A stretch of 64,000 bases of DNA, from contig MEHQ01001708.1 of the NCBI GenBank assembly GCA_008828725.1, positions 90,425 to 154,424 of the forward strand. The letters run 5' to 3'. Source of the stretch: Saccharina japonica. Its lineage: Eukaryota > Sar > Phaeophyceae > Laminariales > Laminariaceae. The notes beneath the pieces were generated by a model that was not told the DNA's origin, ran no database searches, and saw nothing but the letters and a program-made list of their open reading frames with translations. The position numbers and the translations under genes were made by a program. This document shows, one piece after another, positions 44,115 through 54,461 of this stretch; position 1 is the stretch's first letter, and each line of letters opens with the position of its first letter.

Positions 44115-44213
44115 CGGGGGACCATAGTTAATAGTACCTACGGTGCAAACAAAAACCTATATATTTAGGTATTTTTACTTACAATATTTGGTCCTATTAA
44201 CTATGGGCCCCCG
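44115..44213. mobile_element. Rep-F MITE
   Basis: CGGGGGACCATAGTTAATAG at the left, CTATTAACTATGGGCCCCCG at the right, TA after the right end; ACAATATTTGGTCC inside. Confidence 0.7.
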
Positions 44214-45578
44214 TAAATAACATATACTTACGAGTTCTACGTTGACGTTTAAGTAGTTAAAGCAAACATGATAATGTAATGTCTGTATGCATGTCTGTAT
44301 GTATGTCTGTATGTATGTTCATGGTCGAGTAAATCTTATGACCGTACAGTGTAAAGAGCGCTCGGTAGAACTGCACCAACCTACGTATAAAATCTCATAT
44401 CATATCATACGTTACCGCCCAGAACGTAAGGAATGTTGGGATACAAACATGAAGACTTGACGGTCCTTACATTTCCGCTCAGATTCGTACATCATGCATC
44501 GAGCTGCTGCAGACAATACATTCGTATATACGAGTATGCGTGTGTGATTCGTGGTGTGTTAGGTATCTTACAGCAGTATATAGTTGCGATTCATTTCGGG
44601 GAGTTTTAATTATCATATCAATAGTTTGTATATATCATATGAGTTTGTTCTTGACACGAAACTGCTATTTGTTTCTTAGTTCTACCCGTTGACATCCAGC
44701 ACATCAGCAATACAGCAGTACGAGCGTGCCAACAAGAGAAGAACCGAACCAATCTGAGCAAGGCTTGAAACCTGATTGTGGCCCCAACCTTGAGCAACCT
44801 TGAACTTATATAGGCTACCATATAAAATATAGTGTGGCGTTAGCCGGATGAGTATAATGCTTTAATCCGAAGTTCTAAGTTCCCCCTAAGAAGTGAGCGG
44901 TCGCTCTTGGTTATCTGTTATTCGTGGGCCTATATCGACTGCACGAGAAACGTTGGAGGAATGCCGGCAAGCAGGTTGGAGTGGGTTGATCTTATAAGCC
45001 GGAAATCGTTGCCGAGTGCGGCTATTCATAGATGTGTCCCTTAAACGTGTCCTCAAGGTTTTCTCCCCCGGGGTTTCCTTTCTCCTTTCTGTAGCTACTT
45101 TTCAGTGATCATTTCGGCGTGGTTGCTTTCCACATGTTATTGGATGGCAAGCAGGAGACTACAAGAAGAGCAAAACTACAGTAGTACAGGTACAACTATG
45201 ACAGGTGCCCGGTACCCTGAAGGTTGTGCCAATGTATTGTATAACATGTTAAGGTATTGCCTTGAATGACCTTGACATGCCGGTCACCACCCGACTGAGT
45301 GCAGACACTGAGGACTTGTTTGTGTCACTTGGAAGGCGATCTTAGATGGGAAACCAGGGGAGTCTCAAGGCGTGCGCTTTGTAAGCCCTGCGGCTTTCAG
45401 TCTTCCATCGTGCTGAAAGGACCAAAAAACTGCCCTTCTTATATATCTACACAATCAGCGCACGTGCGAACCAACGAGAACCTATTCAATTTGCAAAGCT
45501 GGCAGGGGGTGCTCTATGCCCCACCCTGCACCAACCTTACACCTGGCGCCGTACTGGCAGACTCGCTAGCGCCATCAA
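44214..45578. other. Unique-looking spacer
   Basis: A short TGTATGTATGTC run (about 44280-44320) and a small Rep-A 3' remnant (about 44675-44705). Otherwise nothing recognised. Confidence 0.5.
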
Positions 45579-45878
45579 ATGTTTTACATCTCGTCGTGTC
45601 CGTCTTGTTCGGGTTGTCCATTTCCTTCATACTATTGTCCATCTGTCGCACGCTCGATGGAGGCTCGTCCTTCCACGGTGACCAAGACAGTTGGGACGTC
45701 AGCCATTGGCAAATTTGCGTCTACTTGGGCTCTGCCGTGTGATGTATGCCCCTCTCCTGCACAAGGGGGATGCTCGTATCACGTAGTGTTTTTGGTAAGG
45801 CATCCACGAGGCGGTTACATAGTACTCCCATTGCTGTCTCTGGAAGTGACCACCCCGGAATTTAAATTAACTCATTGA
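45579..45878 (+). pseudogene. Possible coding remnant within Rep-C (unknown protein)
   Basis: An open frame of about 99 codons ends TGA at 45876-45878. Its C-terminal two thirds look protein-like: STVTKTVGTSAIGKFASTWA, CDVCPSPAQGGCSYHVVFLV, then RHPRGGYIVLPLLSLEVTTP. The inverted Rep-C copy at 38.5-38.7 kb keeps part of it (SYHVV context) but is broken by stops. So it may be the C terminus of a protein once carried by Rep-C. I recognise no domain. Confidence 0.3.
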
Positions 45879-46110
45879 AGCTGTCATCCATATGCCAGTC
45901 CGCCTTACAAGCGGTTCTTAGTAGGATGCAGCTCGCCCTTCATGCGACTCGCCCGACACTTCACGGCGCTTCGCGCGTGGTTGGTGCTCGCAATGTCTGC
46001 CTGGTCGGTGAAGACCCGACATGCTCCGTCCCGGCATTGTAGGGATACGAGGGTCTATGGTCATACAACTACGGCCATGCATGAATATGAAGCACACCCC
46101 CCCCGGACCT
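45630..46110 (-). mobile_element. Rep-C element, inverted long copy
   Basis: Colinear with the reverse of 38222-38645: TCACGTAGTGTTTTTGGTAA, AACTCATTGAAGCTGTCATC, AAGCGGTTCTTAGTAGGATG, GCCTGGTCGGTGAAGACCCG, CCCGGCATTGTAGGGATACG, then a C-run (the G-run of the other strand). Confidence 0.7.
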
Positions 46111-46979
46111 GCTGCTACACACGGGGACCTTCCTGCCTTGCTTTCGCCCGCTGCGCGTGGCAGCTCGTATGGGCGCCCGGCCGGTTTCGCGTATACCACA
46201 CCGGGCTCGTACAGCAGCGCCGGAGAGCGAGAATGTTGTCAGCGGTTTGGGTTTCCAGCGCCCCGCCCAGAGAACGGAACACTCGAATTATGTTTGGATC
46301 CTGTTTTTCTTGCTGTTGTGTTTCGGGACGAAGCTGCCCATAGGGACAAACGCCACTTTCAATCGTGATTTCGCAGTGTGAGCGATGCTGCTCATGGGGC
46401 CTCCATTACAGGCTCCGCTGTGGGGGCAGATACACTCGCTGTTTGTAAGAATGCTGACGGTTAAGACCCATCGAGCAGCTCTCTCCTCTTGCAACGCCGC
46501 ATGCCACGGCTCGTACCCGCCCACCCGACCGCTCACCCAGCCACTCTTGCTCGTGGTGCTCGTCGCATAGCGCGCTACTCCCAGACTACTGCCGCGCCAG
46601 TTTCACTCGCTGTACAAGCTTCTACTTGTTGTGACTATTACTTCTGTCTTTGACTCAGTGGTGGCGTTGCTCCCTACGCCCAGACGACTCCCGTAACTGT
46701 TTCAGCTGTTATTACCGCTTGCTGTACAAGCTTCTGCTGTTGTTACTGCTACATGATTTTGATGACCCAGGCAGTGGTGGCCTTGTCCCCCTAGGGGTGT
46801 CGACAGGGCGCCTGCTATTCTGTTCTTCTCGCCCGCAAGACCACGCCAAACGATGCGTCCGCCCAAAGCATGGTGCGTGTCGAGGCTTTGTCTCTGGGGT
46901 GAGAAATGCAGAGGGTGCCACCGAATGCGTGCAAATAACACGCGTGATGATGAAGGAAAGCTGAGGCTTATGTAGCCAA
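46111..46979. other. Spacer, possible decayed coding DNA
   Basis: Several frames of 60-110 codons are open on both strands, none with a recognised domain. Confidence 0.4.
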
Positions 46980-47039
46980 ATGAGGAACATAATGAGGGTG
47001 ATCAGTGTGGGCGAACCATTGCCTAATCACGTCGTGAAG

Positions 47040-47930
47040 GCAGGCCAGGACGGACACCCGCCAAGGAGAGAGGGTACGACACCACACTCCGTAGGAGCAA
47101 GTCGAGCCCTGTCTCGGAGCGCTACTCTCCGACGGGGGCTTTCCACCTTGACCACCCCTCTACTCCGGTGGACGCCGTCGACTTTGAGCTCCCGAGCACC
47201 GAGGACGCCATGCTCGAGGCTGCGACCACCCAACAGCAGCAGCATCAGGAGGGGTTATCACCCTACCAGGCACAGCAACATCAGGAGGGGGTATCACCCC
47301 ACCAGGCACAGCCGCAGTAGCAGGACCAACAAAAGCTACAAAGACACGTACTGCCGTGGCAACCGCACCTACAACAGCAGCAGCACCCACACCAGACGCA
47401 GAGGCATCCCGGACAGCAGCCACCTCCTTCCCAGGCCTCGTCTGGTCCTGCCTTGCCTGCCTTGCCTGCCCGAGCCCACGCCCCACGGGACGTGGGACTC
47501 CATATCGGAGCCGTTCAAGGCAGCCATCGGGGGCAACTGGGCGTTCATTGTGAAAAGCGCTGCCGAGATTGATGCGCAAGGCTCGGCCCGCCGCCACGCC
47601 GACATCGCCGCGCTCCGAGAGCCGAGCCACCAGCGTTGCCTCAGAGGCGTTAGCAACTCCACCTCAAGGCCAAACTCACCGAGGCGAGAGAGTCGTCGGC
47701 GTTCGTCGAGCGCGCCTCTCGCGAGGCCACGCTCGTGACTACCCGCGGTCTGGCGGTGCTGTGAAACGCCCGAGACGAGGACGCCAAGCGGCACCGCGAA
47801 AAGGAACCTGCCGCGGCGCGCCCGGAGCCGCCTGTCACCACCACATTGAAGGCACAGAAGAACACCCGAGTAAAGGACAACAACCAAGCCGACCCGCGGA
47901 GTGACAGATGTTGCGGCGAGCTCAGCTCTG
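47040..47930 (+). pseudogene. Frameshifted Gln-rich protein gene (Gag-like?)
   Basis: Three plus-strand frames in turn look coding. The first (about 47125-47560) has an acidic lead, FHLDHPSTPVDAVDFELPST, then Gln-rich sequence with a 36-nt direct duplication (QHQEGLSPYQAQ-type) and an in-frame TAG at 47318-47320. The second (about 47480-47640) has WDSISEPFKAAIGGNWAFIV. The third (about 47640-47910) has charged, Ala-rich sequence: ASREATLVTTRGL, DEDAKRHREKEPAA. Gln-rich plus charged coiled-coil-like segments would suit a retroelement ORF1/Gag or a regulatory protein, but no zinc knuckle or pol domain is seen. Real frameshifts or hidden introns cannot be told apart by eye. Confidence 0.4.
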
Positions 47931-47990
47931 CTCGATGAACCGGCCACCGAAGAACTTCGCACCAGTCTACGGGACTCAGTGGGTGTCTCG

Positions 47991-48846
47991 GCCATATCAG
48001 ACAGAAAACAAAGGCACGAAAGAGGGATGCTGACTCAGGCTGGATACGAAGTATTTACCTCCAATTACAGTATACCGTAATTTATGTGGGGGAGAGTGTG
48101 CCCTACTGCTATGTAACATGGATAGACAAAGTGCAGGATAACCGCTTCCGAGCTTCTTGTTTTTCTGCACATCCCAGGCTGGCTATCTCAGTGCTCGTTT
48201 TCCTCGATCCTCCGCTCTGGCCGCTAATTTGGGTCCGCTCCCTACACTCACGCAACAGCTCTTCCCTAGCGAGGCCTCCATCACGAGGTGCCACCGGAGG
48301 TGCGGCCATAACGCCTCCCTCACAGGCAGTGTCGTTTGCATGGCGAACGAATCCAGGTATTGTTTGTCTCGGCGTGCGTCAGCAGTGGTGGTAGCCAGCG
48401 CCCACGGCCTCCCTGCTAGATCTGTCAGACGAGCACCTTCTGTGCGTCAACAGAGCATGGGGGCTGGTGATGGAGGATGGCTCTTGGTCGGCCCAGAGTC
48501 GGACATAATGGCGTCCACGTCAGGACAAGGGTGTTGGGGTCGCGAATTAAAATCTCACCACCCTCCATAATACGCCTTTTTGAACGAAAAGTTGAATTTC
48601 CCCATGTCGAACCTGAACAATACACTCCTCCCTGACTCCCCAGAAGAAACAAGAACCGCGTGTTGGTGACACTTCGACCCGTGTATCCGGTCTGGACCTG
48701 AACTCGTCCCGCCACTCCAGGGGGGGAGGGTGTGTTTAGGCTCACGTGGGATAGGCGAGCAATGCCACCTTGTAAGGGTGGTGATTTATTTTCTGAGTTC
48801 CTCACATGAAGAGCTCAACATGTCACCCGAAACATGACCTCGAAAA
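47991..48846. other. Spacer, open frames without support
   Basis: A plus frame over 48157-48570 and an overlapping minus frame lack recognised domains. Confidence 0.4.
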
Positions 48847-49100
48847 GACGTGTGCTACGATAGAGGTAGCCACTTTTTGTGTTGAACCATTTTCTGAATG
48901 GTCGAGCCCCTGAAATTAACCCAACACCGTCGGACTTTCATTCTTGTGTTGCGATGTTGTCTCATGATATATTTAGGTCATGGGATCGTTCATAAGGTAA
49001 AACTTTCATTTTCCTCCGAAAACATGGGTAAGGTGTACGTAGAGCTCCTAAAGTGAGGAGCTTCAGAAAAAATATTCGCATCTCTATGGTAGCACGCGTC
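48847..49100 (+). mobile_element. Rep-D MITE
   Basis: GACGTGTGCTACGATAGAGG ... TCTATGGTAGCACGCGTC, 254 bp; inside are TTTTCTGAATGGTCGAGCCC, GTCATGGGATCGTTCATAAG and GTAGAGCTCCTAAAGTGAGG. Flanks AAAA / AAGA. Confidence 0.75.
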
Positions 49101-49289
49101 AAGAATGCTGTTCGCGCAACCCGCCCAAGATTTGTATGCGCTGCATGCGCTGTATGCGCTACTACTGTAATAATAGTCCTAACAAACAAACATGCTAGCG
49201 TCGAGTACCGTAATACTTTTACCGGTATAACAGTTGCTCACTTGAGGTAGGACCTCAACCGGTCGGTCATAAAACAAATTGTGCTAAAA

Positions 49290-49583
49290 GACGCGTGCTA
49301 CGATAGAGGCACGTAGCACGTTTTGGCTGAAAAAAACGCCTTTTGGATGACGGGCGCCTCCTTAACCCAAAATCTTCGGAATTCCATTATTTTTTTAGTT
49401 GTTGTTGCACATTTTTCATTTAATACTCAGGCCATGGGATTGCTCATCGGGCACACATACGAGCATCTTTATTTCCCACCAAAATCAGTTTTTGACTTGG
49501 TATTAGTATAGAGACCCTCGAGTGATGAGCCTCAGAAAAACTCTGTTAACATGGTGGCATACACCTCTACCGTAGCATGCGTC
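49290..49583 (+). mobile_element. Rep-D MITE with 4-bp target duplication
   Basis: GACGCGTGCTACGATAGAGG ... CTACCGTAGCATGCGTC, 294 bp, flanked by AAAA on both sides. Confidence 0.75.
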
Positions 49584-50120
49584 AAAATTGCAACACCACC
49601 CACCGCGGGATGAGTCACGCGGTTGGTTAATGTTTTACCAGGATATTAAAACAACTGGGGTGAATACAGACCAATTACGTACCTATATTGAGGCGATTAC
49701 CGACCTTTCCAAGCACATACTATTACACTAGCCCACCCTGATGAGCCGTACATGCAGAAATATGAAAAAAATCGGAGAAATCCCAATTCCCCGAACTAGA
49801 ACATGAGTCGAAGATGCGGCTCATCAAAACTCACTCCGACACCCCTGAGTTGCTAGGCTATGAAGCCGGGCGATGGTGGACGCGGTATGCGGGGCCCAGT
49901 AGCCCCAGGGCAGAAGGACGCGTGCTATTTATACGCTACGGGCGGGTACACCTAAGTTTTTCCGAGACTCCTCAATTTGAGAAGCTCTTTATCCCGCCGC
50001 ACACTAAACTAAGTTTGAAAACAGATGTACGTTTATCTCGATGGACAAACTCCTTGTTAATCACAAGTTGGATAAGCCGCATGCCTTATTGGGTGGTTCT
50101 TCCGTTCAGGAGTATACTAT
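49584..50120. other. Spacer, nothing firm
   Basis: An open frame of about 110 codons at 49.8-50.15 kb runs into the Rep-F element and is probably accidental. TGAAAACAGATG at 50017 could be an LTR start (see the 50.59-kb finding). Confidence 0.4.
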
Positions 50121-50122
50121 TA

Positions 50123-50225
50123 CGGGGAACCATAGTAAATAGGACCAAATATCGTTAGCCAGAATAGGTAAATATATATATATATATTTGTGTATACCAT
50201 AGATCCTATTTTCTATGGTCCCCCG
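50123..50225. mobile_element. Rep-F MITE, best copy
   Basis: CGGGGAACCATAGTAAATAG at the left is inverted at the right (CCTATTTTCTATGGTCCCCCG), with TA directly outside both ends and a TA run inside; 103 bp. Tc1/mariner-like target choice. Confidence 0.75.
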
Positions 50226-50378
50226 TAGTAATTTAGTAATAGTCAGTCAGAAACGCATATCATACCGCACGATAGAAGCATGCGCCACGTATACCCCATG
50301 CTCAGTCAGAAACGTCTGGGGTACACAACGCACCCCTGCTAACGCACTGTACAGGCAACTAACTGTTACGGCATTAGT

Positions 50379-50441
50379 CCGTTGGGCTACTGGTAAAAGG
50401 TTAACCAATCTCACCCACCAAATCTAAGCCTTATAGCACTC
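50379..50441 (+). repeat. Direct repeat, copy 1 of 2
   Basis: GTCCGTTGGGCTACTGGTAA to AATCTAAGCCTTATAGCAC; partner at 50670-50732. Confidence 0.75.
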
Positions 50442-50587
50442 TCCCCCCTTCAGAACAGCGGGGTCTTTGGTGTTCGCATGGGGCCGTACGTGCCTATGAT
50501 AGTCCGAAGTTCTTAGCAATCTCTGGGGGCCCAAGGAAAAGTGTTTATATCAGATTCTTGACATGAGGAAATTCGCTTTTCTTTAAA

Positions 50588-50690
50588 AAGCGTTTTCATG
50601 GTGGTCGTGAGATTCGAACTCACGACCGCTACAACCCACCTCCTGCCGTCGATGCCATTTGTTGAGGCATTTGTCCGTAGGGCTACTGGT
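50588..50690 (-). other. tRNA-like region with perfect T-arm hairpin
   Basis: On the minus strand GGTCGTGAG-TTCGAAT-CTCACGACC makes a 9-bp stem with a canonical 7-nt T loop, followed by ACCA. An A-box-like TAGCCCTACGGAC lies upstream. The acceptor and D arms do not pair, so it is not an intact tRNA gene. It could be a SINE head, a tRNA pseudogene or, read on the plus strand, a primer site (TGGTGGTCGTGAGATTCG) after an LTR end TTTTCA. Confidence 0.5.
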
Positions 50691-50732
50691 AAAAGGTCAA
50701 CCAATTAACCCCCCAATCTAAGCCTTATAACA
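50670..50732 (+). repeat. Direct repeat, copy 2 of 2
   Basis: GTCCGTAGGGCTACTGGTAA to AATCTAAGCCTTATAACAC. Confidence 0.75.
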
Positions 50733-51349
50733 CAACGGTAATTGGCAGTTCCTCTCAGCTCAGGAGTCCACTATTAGTGAGTCTCAGAACTATTGCTTCA
50801 TAGGGCAAAACATTGCTATTTATTTATCTTGCCCCTCTTTTGTCAAAAATGATGAATGCACACTGACTACACCACCAGCAGCTTGTTGTGGCGTTTTCGC
50901 GAGGAAATGCACCACCCACAGCAGCACTACACCCACACCCCTCCTACCTGATATCAGCAGGAGCCCGAGGCCGGCATTGCCATACACTCGGCTAGGTGGA
51001 TGGATCAAGTTCAACAGCAAAGAGAGAAACACAATGTCATCATATGCGTCGTAGTCGGCGACGCTCCCAACAGCGGTTGTATGTTGCGGTTCGCGCAAGA
51101 ACCTGCATGCCTACGCATCAGTAGTAACCCCGTGGATATGCCAGAGGATGGTCCCCAGACGCCACAGGCTCAAGTCAGTATTGGTGAAGCATAGTAATAT
51201 ATGCAAGCAGTGGGCATCCCTTTGGGGAGTTTGCCCTTACCACTTACAAACTACAGCTACTGTACGTACGTAGTCGTTGTGGTAATACTTCCACTAGTAG
51301 TAGTGCTGTTGTTGTGGTCGGCCACGTTTTACGCCCAATGCAACTATTA
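50733..51349. other. Spacer, nothing recognised
   Basis: No gene or repeat supported. Confidence 0.5.
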
Positions 51350-51350
51350 C

Positions 51351-51410
51351 CGAGAACCATAGTAAATAGGACCAAATATTGTTAGTCGTAAACATAGGTG
51401 AACCAACGTG
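51351..51410. mobile_element. Rep-F MITE, half copy
   Basis: CGAGAACCATAGTAAATAGG, ACCAAATATTGTTAGTCGTA, AACATAGGT; the right half is missing. Confidence 0.6.
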
Positions 51411-51479
51411 TTGCTCCTTTGTTTTTACCGTAAGTAGGTTATATTTAGTGTAAAAAAAAGTTCCCTCGTAATATTAGTA

Positions 51480-51690
51480 TTATCCTTAAATGCCACCGGA
51501 CAATGTCTACGACGTAGCATGAAAGAGCTTCAACGGTGATCACTCAGAAACACCCCCTCTCCGAAAGAAGAAACCCACAAAAAAAGAAGAAACAGGAAAG
51601 AACAAGAAGAGCTATAAACATAATAATATATGATATATATGATATCTGGACAAAATCTACTCCCTCCTGTACCTACTTCCGGCTTGAGCT
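51480..51690 (+). repeat. Diverged repeat shared with the end of duplication copy 1
   Basis: GTAGCATGAAAGAGCTTCAA, CACTCAGAAAC, AAGAAGAAAC, TCTACTCCCTCCTGTACCTA, CTTCCGGCTTGAGCTTTACC. It matches 58445-58586 in order at roughly three quarters identity by eye. Confidence 0.65.
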
Positions 51691-52244
51691 TTACCTGTAC
51701 TCCATTCTATGTTCTGACCTTACGTACTCCTTCCTTCTCACATATCATAGATATCATATGATATAAAATAGCATGGCGAGGATATCGTTTCATTAAATAA
51801 CAATTTGAGCCCACAAACCACACCACAGCTAGCTGTGACACCGGAGACCACACACCATAATAGACGAAGCACCATACACCACACACATGCCCACACATGC
51901 CATATATACATTTTTATTATATTATTTGCCTTCCGACAATGTGCAGGGCGTTATTCATGCATACATGCACACATGCCATACACCACACGTATGCCACACA
52001 TGTCATATATACATGCATACATGCACACATACATGCCATATACCACATGCCATACACCATACACCGCACAACACACCACATACCACACACCGAGCGGACA
52101 CAGACAACAACAACAAACGGTAGTGTGCTTGCATCTATCGCGGTACAATATATAAATCCTCGAGCTCACAGCTGTTTTTTTTTATTTTTTTAAGTAACAT
52201 AATACATAATCACTTGTTACGTATATACGAGAGTATACTTCTTT
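51691..52244. other. Spacer with CACACATGCC low-complexity tract
   Basis: About 51830-52090 is a degenerate CACACATGCCATATAC run. No gene. Confidence 0.6.
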
Positions 52245-52292
52245 CTTTCGTGTTCCCTTCCCATCCATTATATTCGCCCTTCTTCGTCTTTC
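52245..52292 (-). mobile_element. Rep-B SINE 3' fragment
   Basis: CCCATCCATTATATTCGCCC then TTCTTCGTCTTTCTCCCTC. Confidence 0.5.
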
Positions 52293-52319
52293 TCCCTCTC
52301 CTATACCTGGTATGTGATA

Positions 52320-52480
52320 TCACACCGTTCTTTCTACCCGTCGACGGGTAGAACGGACGGTTTAATGTGCAGAACACACACATCCAGCACACCCAGTCAG
52401 TTTCCGTGCCGATTCTTCATCCTATATAGAGGAATACAAGTTATGTATGTGGTCGCAAAACCACGATGATACAGGATAGA
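52320..52480. mobile_element. Rep-A 3' ends fused at GTCGAC
   Basis: A minus-strand end (ACCGTTCTTTCTACCC) joins a plus-strand end (GGGTAGAACGGACGGTTTAA) through CTACCCGTCGACGGGTAG, a perfect 18-bp palindrome. A minus-strand piece follows (CCAGTCAGTTTCCGTGCCGA to TGGTCGCAAAACC). Confidence 0.7.
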
Positions 52481-52524
52481 GATACTATATATGTCCGTTG
52501 TAATGACTGCATGCAGTAATCACG

Positions 52525-52890
52525 TAGTCATAACTCAGATCCGAGGTCACCTATGATGGGCTCGTGTGATAAGATTAGGGTAAGGACACACATAGTATAT
52601 TCCTTGCCAGGTCAGCATATTGAGCAGGTAGTCGTTGGTACTCATGCGTGTGTTGTTTGCTTAGAGATAAAAGAAGAGCAGCTGTATTCCTTTTTTCCCA
52701 CGACAAAAGACTGAAAGGCTGCTGAAGGCACTCGAATTGTCTCGCGTTGGAAACCCCTGGATTACATCTAAGATACGCCTTCCAAGTACTACCAATACAA
52801 TTATTATACCTACAGTACTGTTACCGTGCCTTCATTTTTATCGCAAAAAGCCTTCAGCCCGTTCTTCTCTCGTCCATGTCGCGTCGAATT
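52525..52890 (-). mobile_element. Rep-B SINE interrupted by ~260 bp
   Basis: CATAACTCAGATCCGAGGTC (52527) and CTTCATTTTTATCGCAAAAA to CTCGTCCATGTCGCGTCG (52830-52890) are adjacent in other SINEs. The intervening 52570-52825 is not SINE. The same structure recurs in copy 2 at about 58626-58992. Confidence 0.55.
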
Positions 52891-53944
52891 GCATCTATAA
52901 TACCTGTGATACAATATACCCGGAGGGTACTTGTGACTATTGGTACAAGTATATTATGCTTTTTTGTATGCGCGTAATCATGTAAAGTATGATATATACA
53001 TGTACTATTTACTGTTTTGCGAAACTATGTGTTGCCTTGTTGCATGTACCACACTTAGTATGGTACTGTTTTGCAAAAGTTTAAACACTACTACGTATAA
53101 TAATAGTAAGTAGTAGTCTTGCATATACATGAAAATATGAGTTTCGACGAAATCCTCGATATCACAGCTGTTGATTTAGTTTTTGTACGTAAATATACGC
53201 AGCATGTATATACTTAGGTATAGCATAATATATTCGTACTCGTAAACAAGAATGTGATCCTGCTCTTGACAAGAAGCATTGCGGCAACAACTTGCCTCCT
53301 AAAACCAATGGAAAGTAACTGATGATACTCTTTACTGTTTTCCTTTCTCTTCTGCATGCGCATCAACTTTCTGCTACCATTGCTGCTATTTATTGCTTGC
53401 TGCTGGTGGTGCTGCTGCTGGATGTACGCAAAAACGCAGAAACTGTTCGCTTGCCGTGTCATTGTGTACCAGGTACCAGGTGCCCAGGTTTCTGGCAGTA
53501 ACACGGACTAACTACTATTAATACAACTGACTACGTACTACTTGGTGGTTGTTGTACCGGTATGAATATAATAGGTATGAAGGCCCCCAGAGGGCCGCCG
53601 GAGGAAACAAACTGCTACAATGGCCTTAATATTCGCCCGAAAACAGCTTGACAAAGTGCGTGTAGATGTATAGACACATAAAACAGTTTTTCAGCACAGC
53701 GAAAACAAAACATACATGCATGTGCCTCAATCATATTTCCCGCCGAAAGGACATGCCCAAAGCCCTACGTACCATTACATGCAGTGCTACCACCACTACA
53801 TACATACGCGTATAGCATGTGTAAGTGTAGAACATATATGTAATAGTTCAAAGTGCAGCAGCTAAGCAGCTAACTAACTGTAACAGTTCAGTTACCGGAC
53901 ACCAGGAATATATAGTGCCCTGCTACTGTTGTTGTTGTTCCACA
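52891..53944. other. Spacer inside duplication copy 1
   Basis: No gene supported; contains CTGCTGCTGG and overlapping TACCAGGTACCAGG motifs near 53468. Confidence 0.5.
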
Positions 53945-54163
53945 TGCAACCCACGGGCACCCCACAACCGCCCCCAAGTACCCCCCCCCGCGCGCTCCAT
54001 GTACACTCCACGGCCGTCCCGCGGATGCCCGACGGACGTCCCGCAGAAGCCCCCAGAAAACCCACGAGTCGACCGTGGACAGCCCACGAACGCTCCACGG
54101 ACACTCCATGACCTATGCGGGGACAGCCCACGGACGCCCCACAGACGCCGCACGAACGCGTCA
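53945..54163 (+). repeat. Rep-E 11-nt minisatellite, segment 1
   Basis: Degenerate CCACGGACGCC-type units (CCCACGGGCACC, CCACGGCCGTC, GACGGACGTCC), interrupted at 54164 by a Rep-D insertion. Confidence 0.8.
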
Positions 54164-54461
54164 GACGCATGCTACGGTAAAGGTAGCACTTTTTGGCTCA
54201 AATGGTTTCTGAGTGATCGAGCTCCTTAACCCGAAATCGTCAGGATTTCATTCTTGTGTTNGCACTATTCTTCATTTTATACTTAGTGTTAGTGTTAGTG
54301 TTAGGCCATGGTATTGTTCATCGGGTAGCACTCTTAATATCCTCCTGAATCATTGTTGAGTGAGGTATAGAGCTCCTATACTATAATCAAGTTAATCAAG
54401 TGACCACCCTCAGAAGAAAAAAACATGGTGCACCTGCATGCAGGCTACCGTAGCATGCGTC
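54164..54461 (+). mobile_element. Rep-D MITE inserted in Rep-E
   Basis: GACGCATGCTACGGTAAAGG ... GCTACCGTAGCATGCGTC, 298 bp. GTCA flanks it on both sides (54160-54163 and 54462-54465), a clean 4-bp target duplication in the array. Confidence 0.85.
54261..54261. other. Single ambiguous base (N)
   Basis: Copy 2 reads TGTGTTTCACTA where copy 1 reads TGTGTTNGCACTA. Confidence 0.9.

Noticed and set aside
45299..45400. 5S rRNA-like stretch (AGATGGGAAACCAGGGGAGTC)
   Set aside because: Only a short resemblance to the 5S 3' region; the rest does not match.
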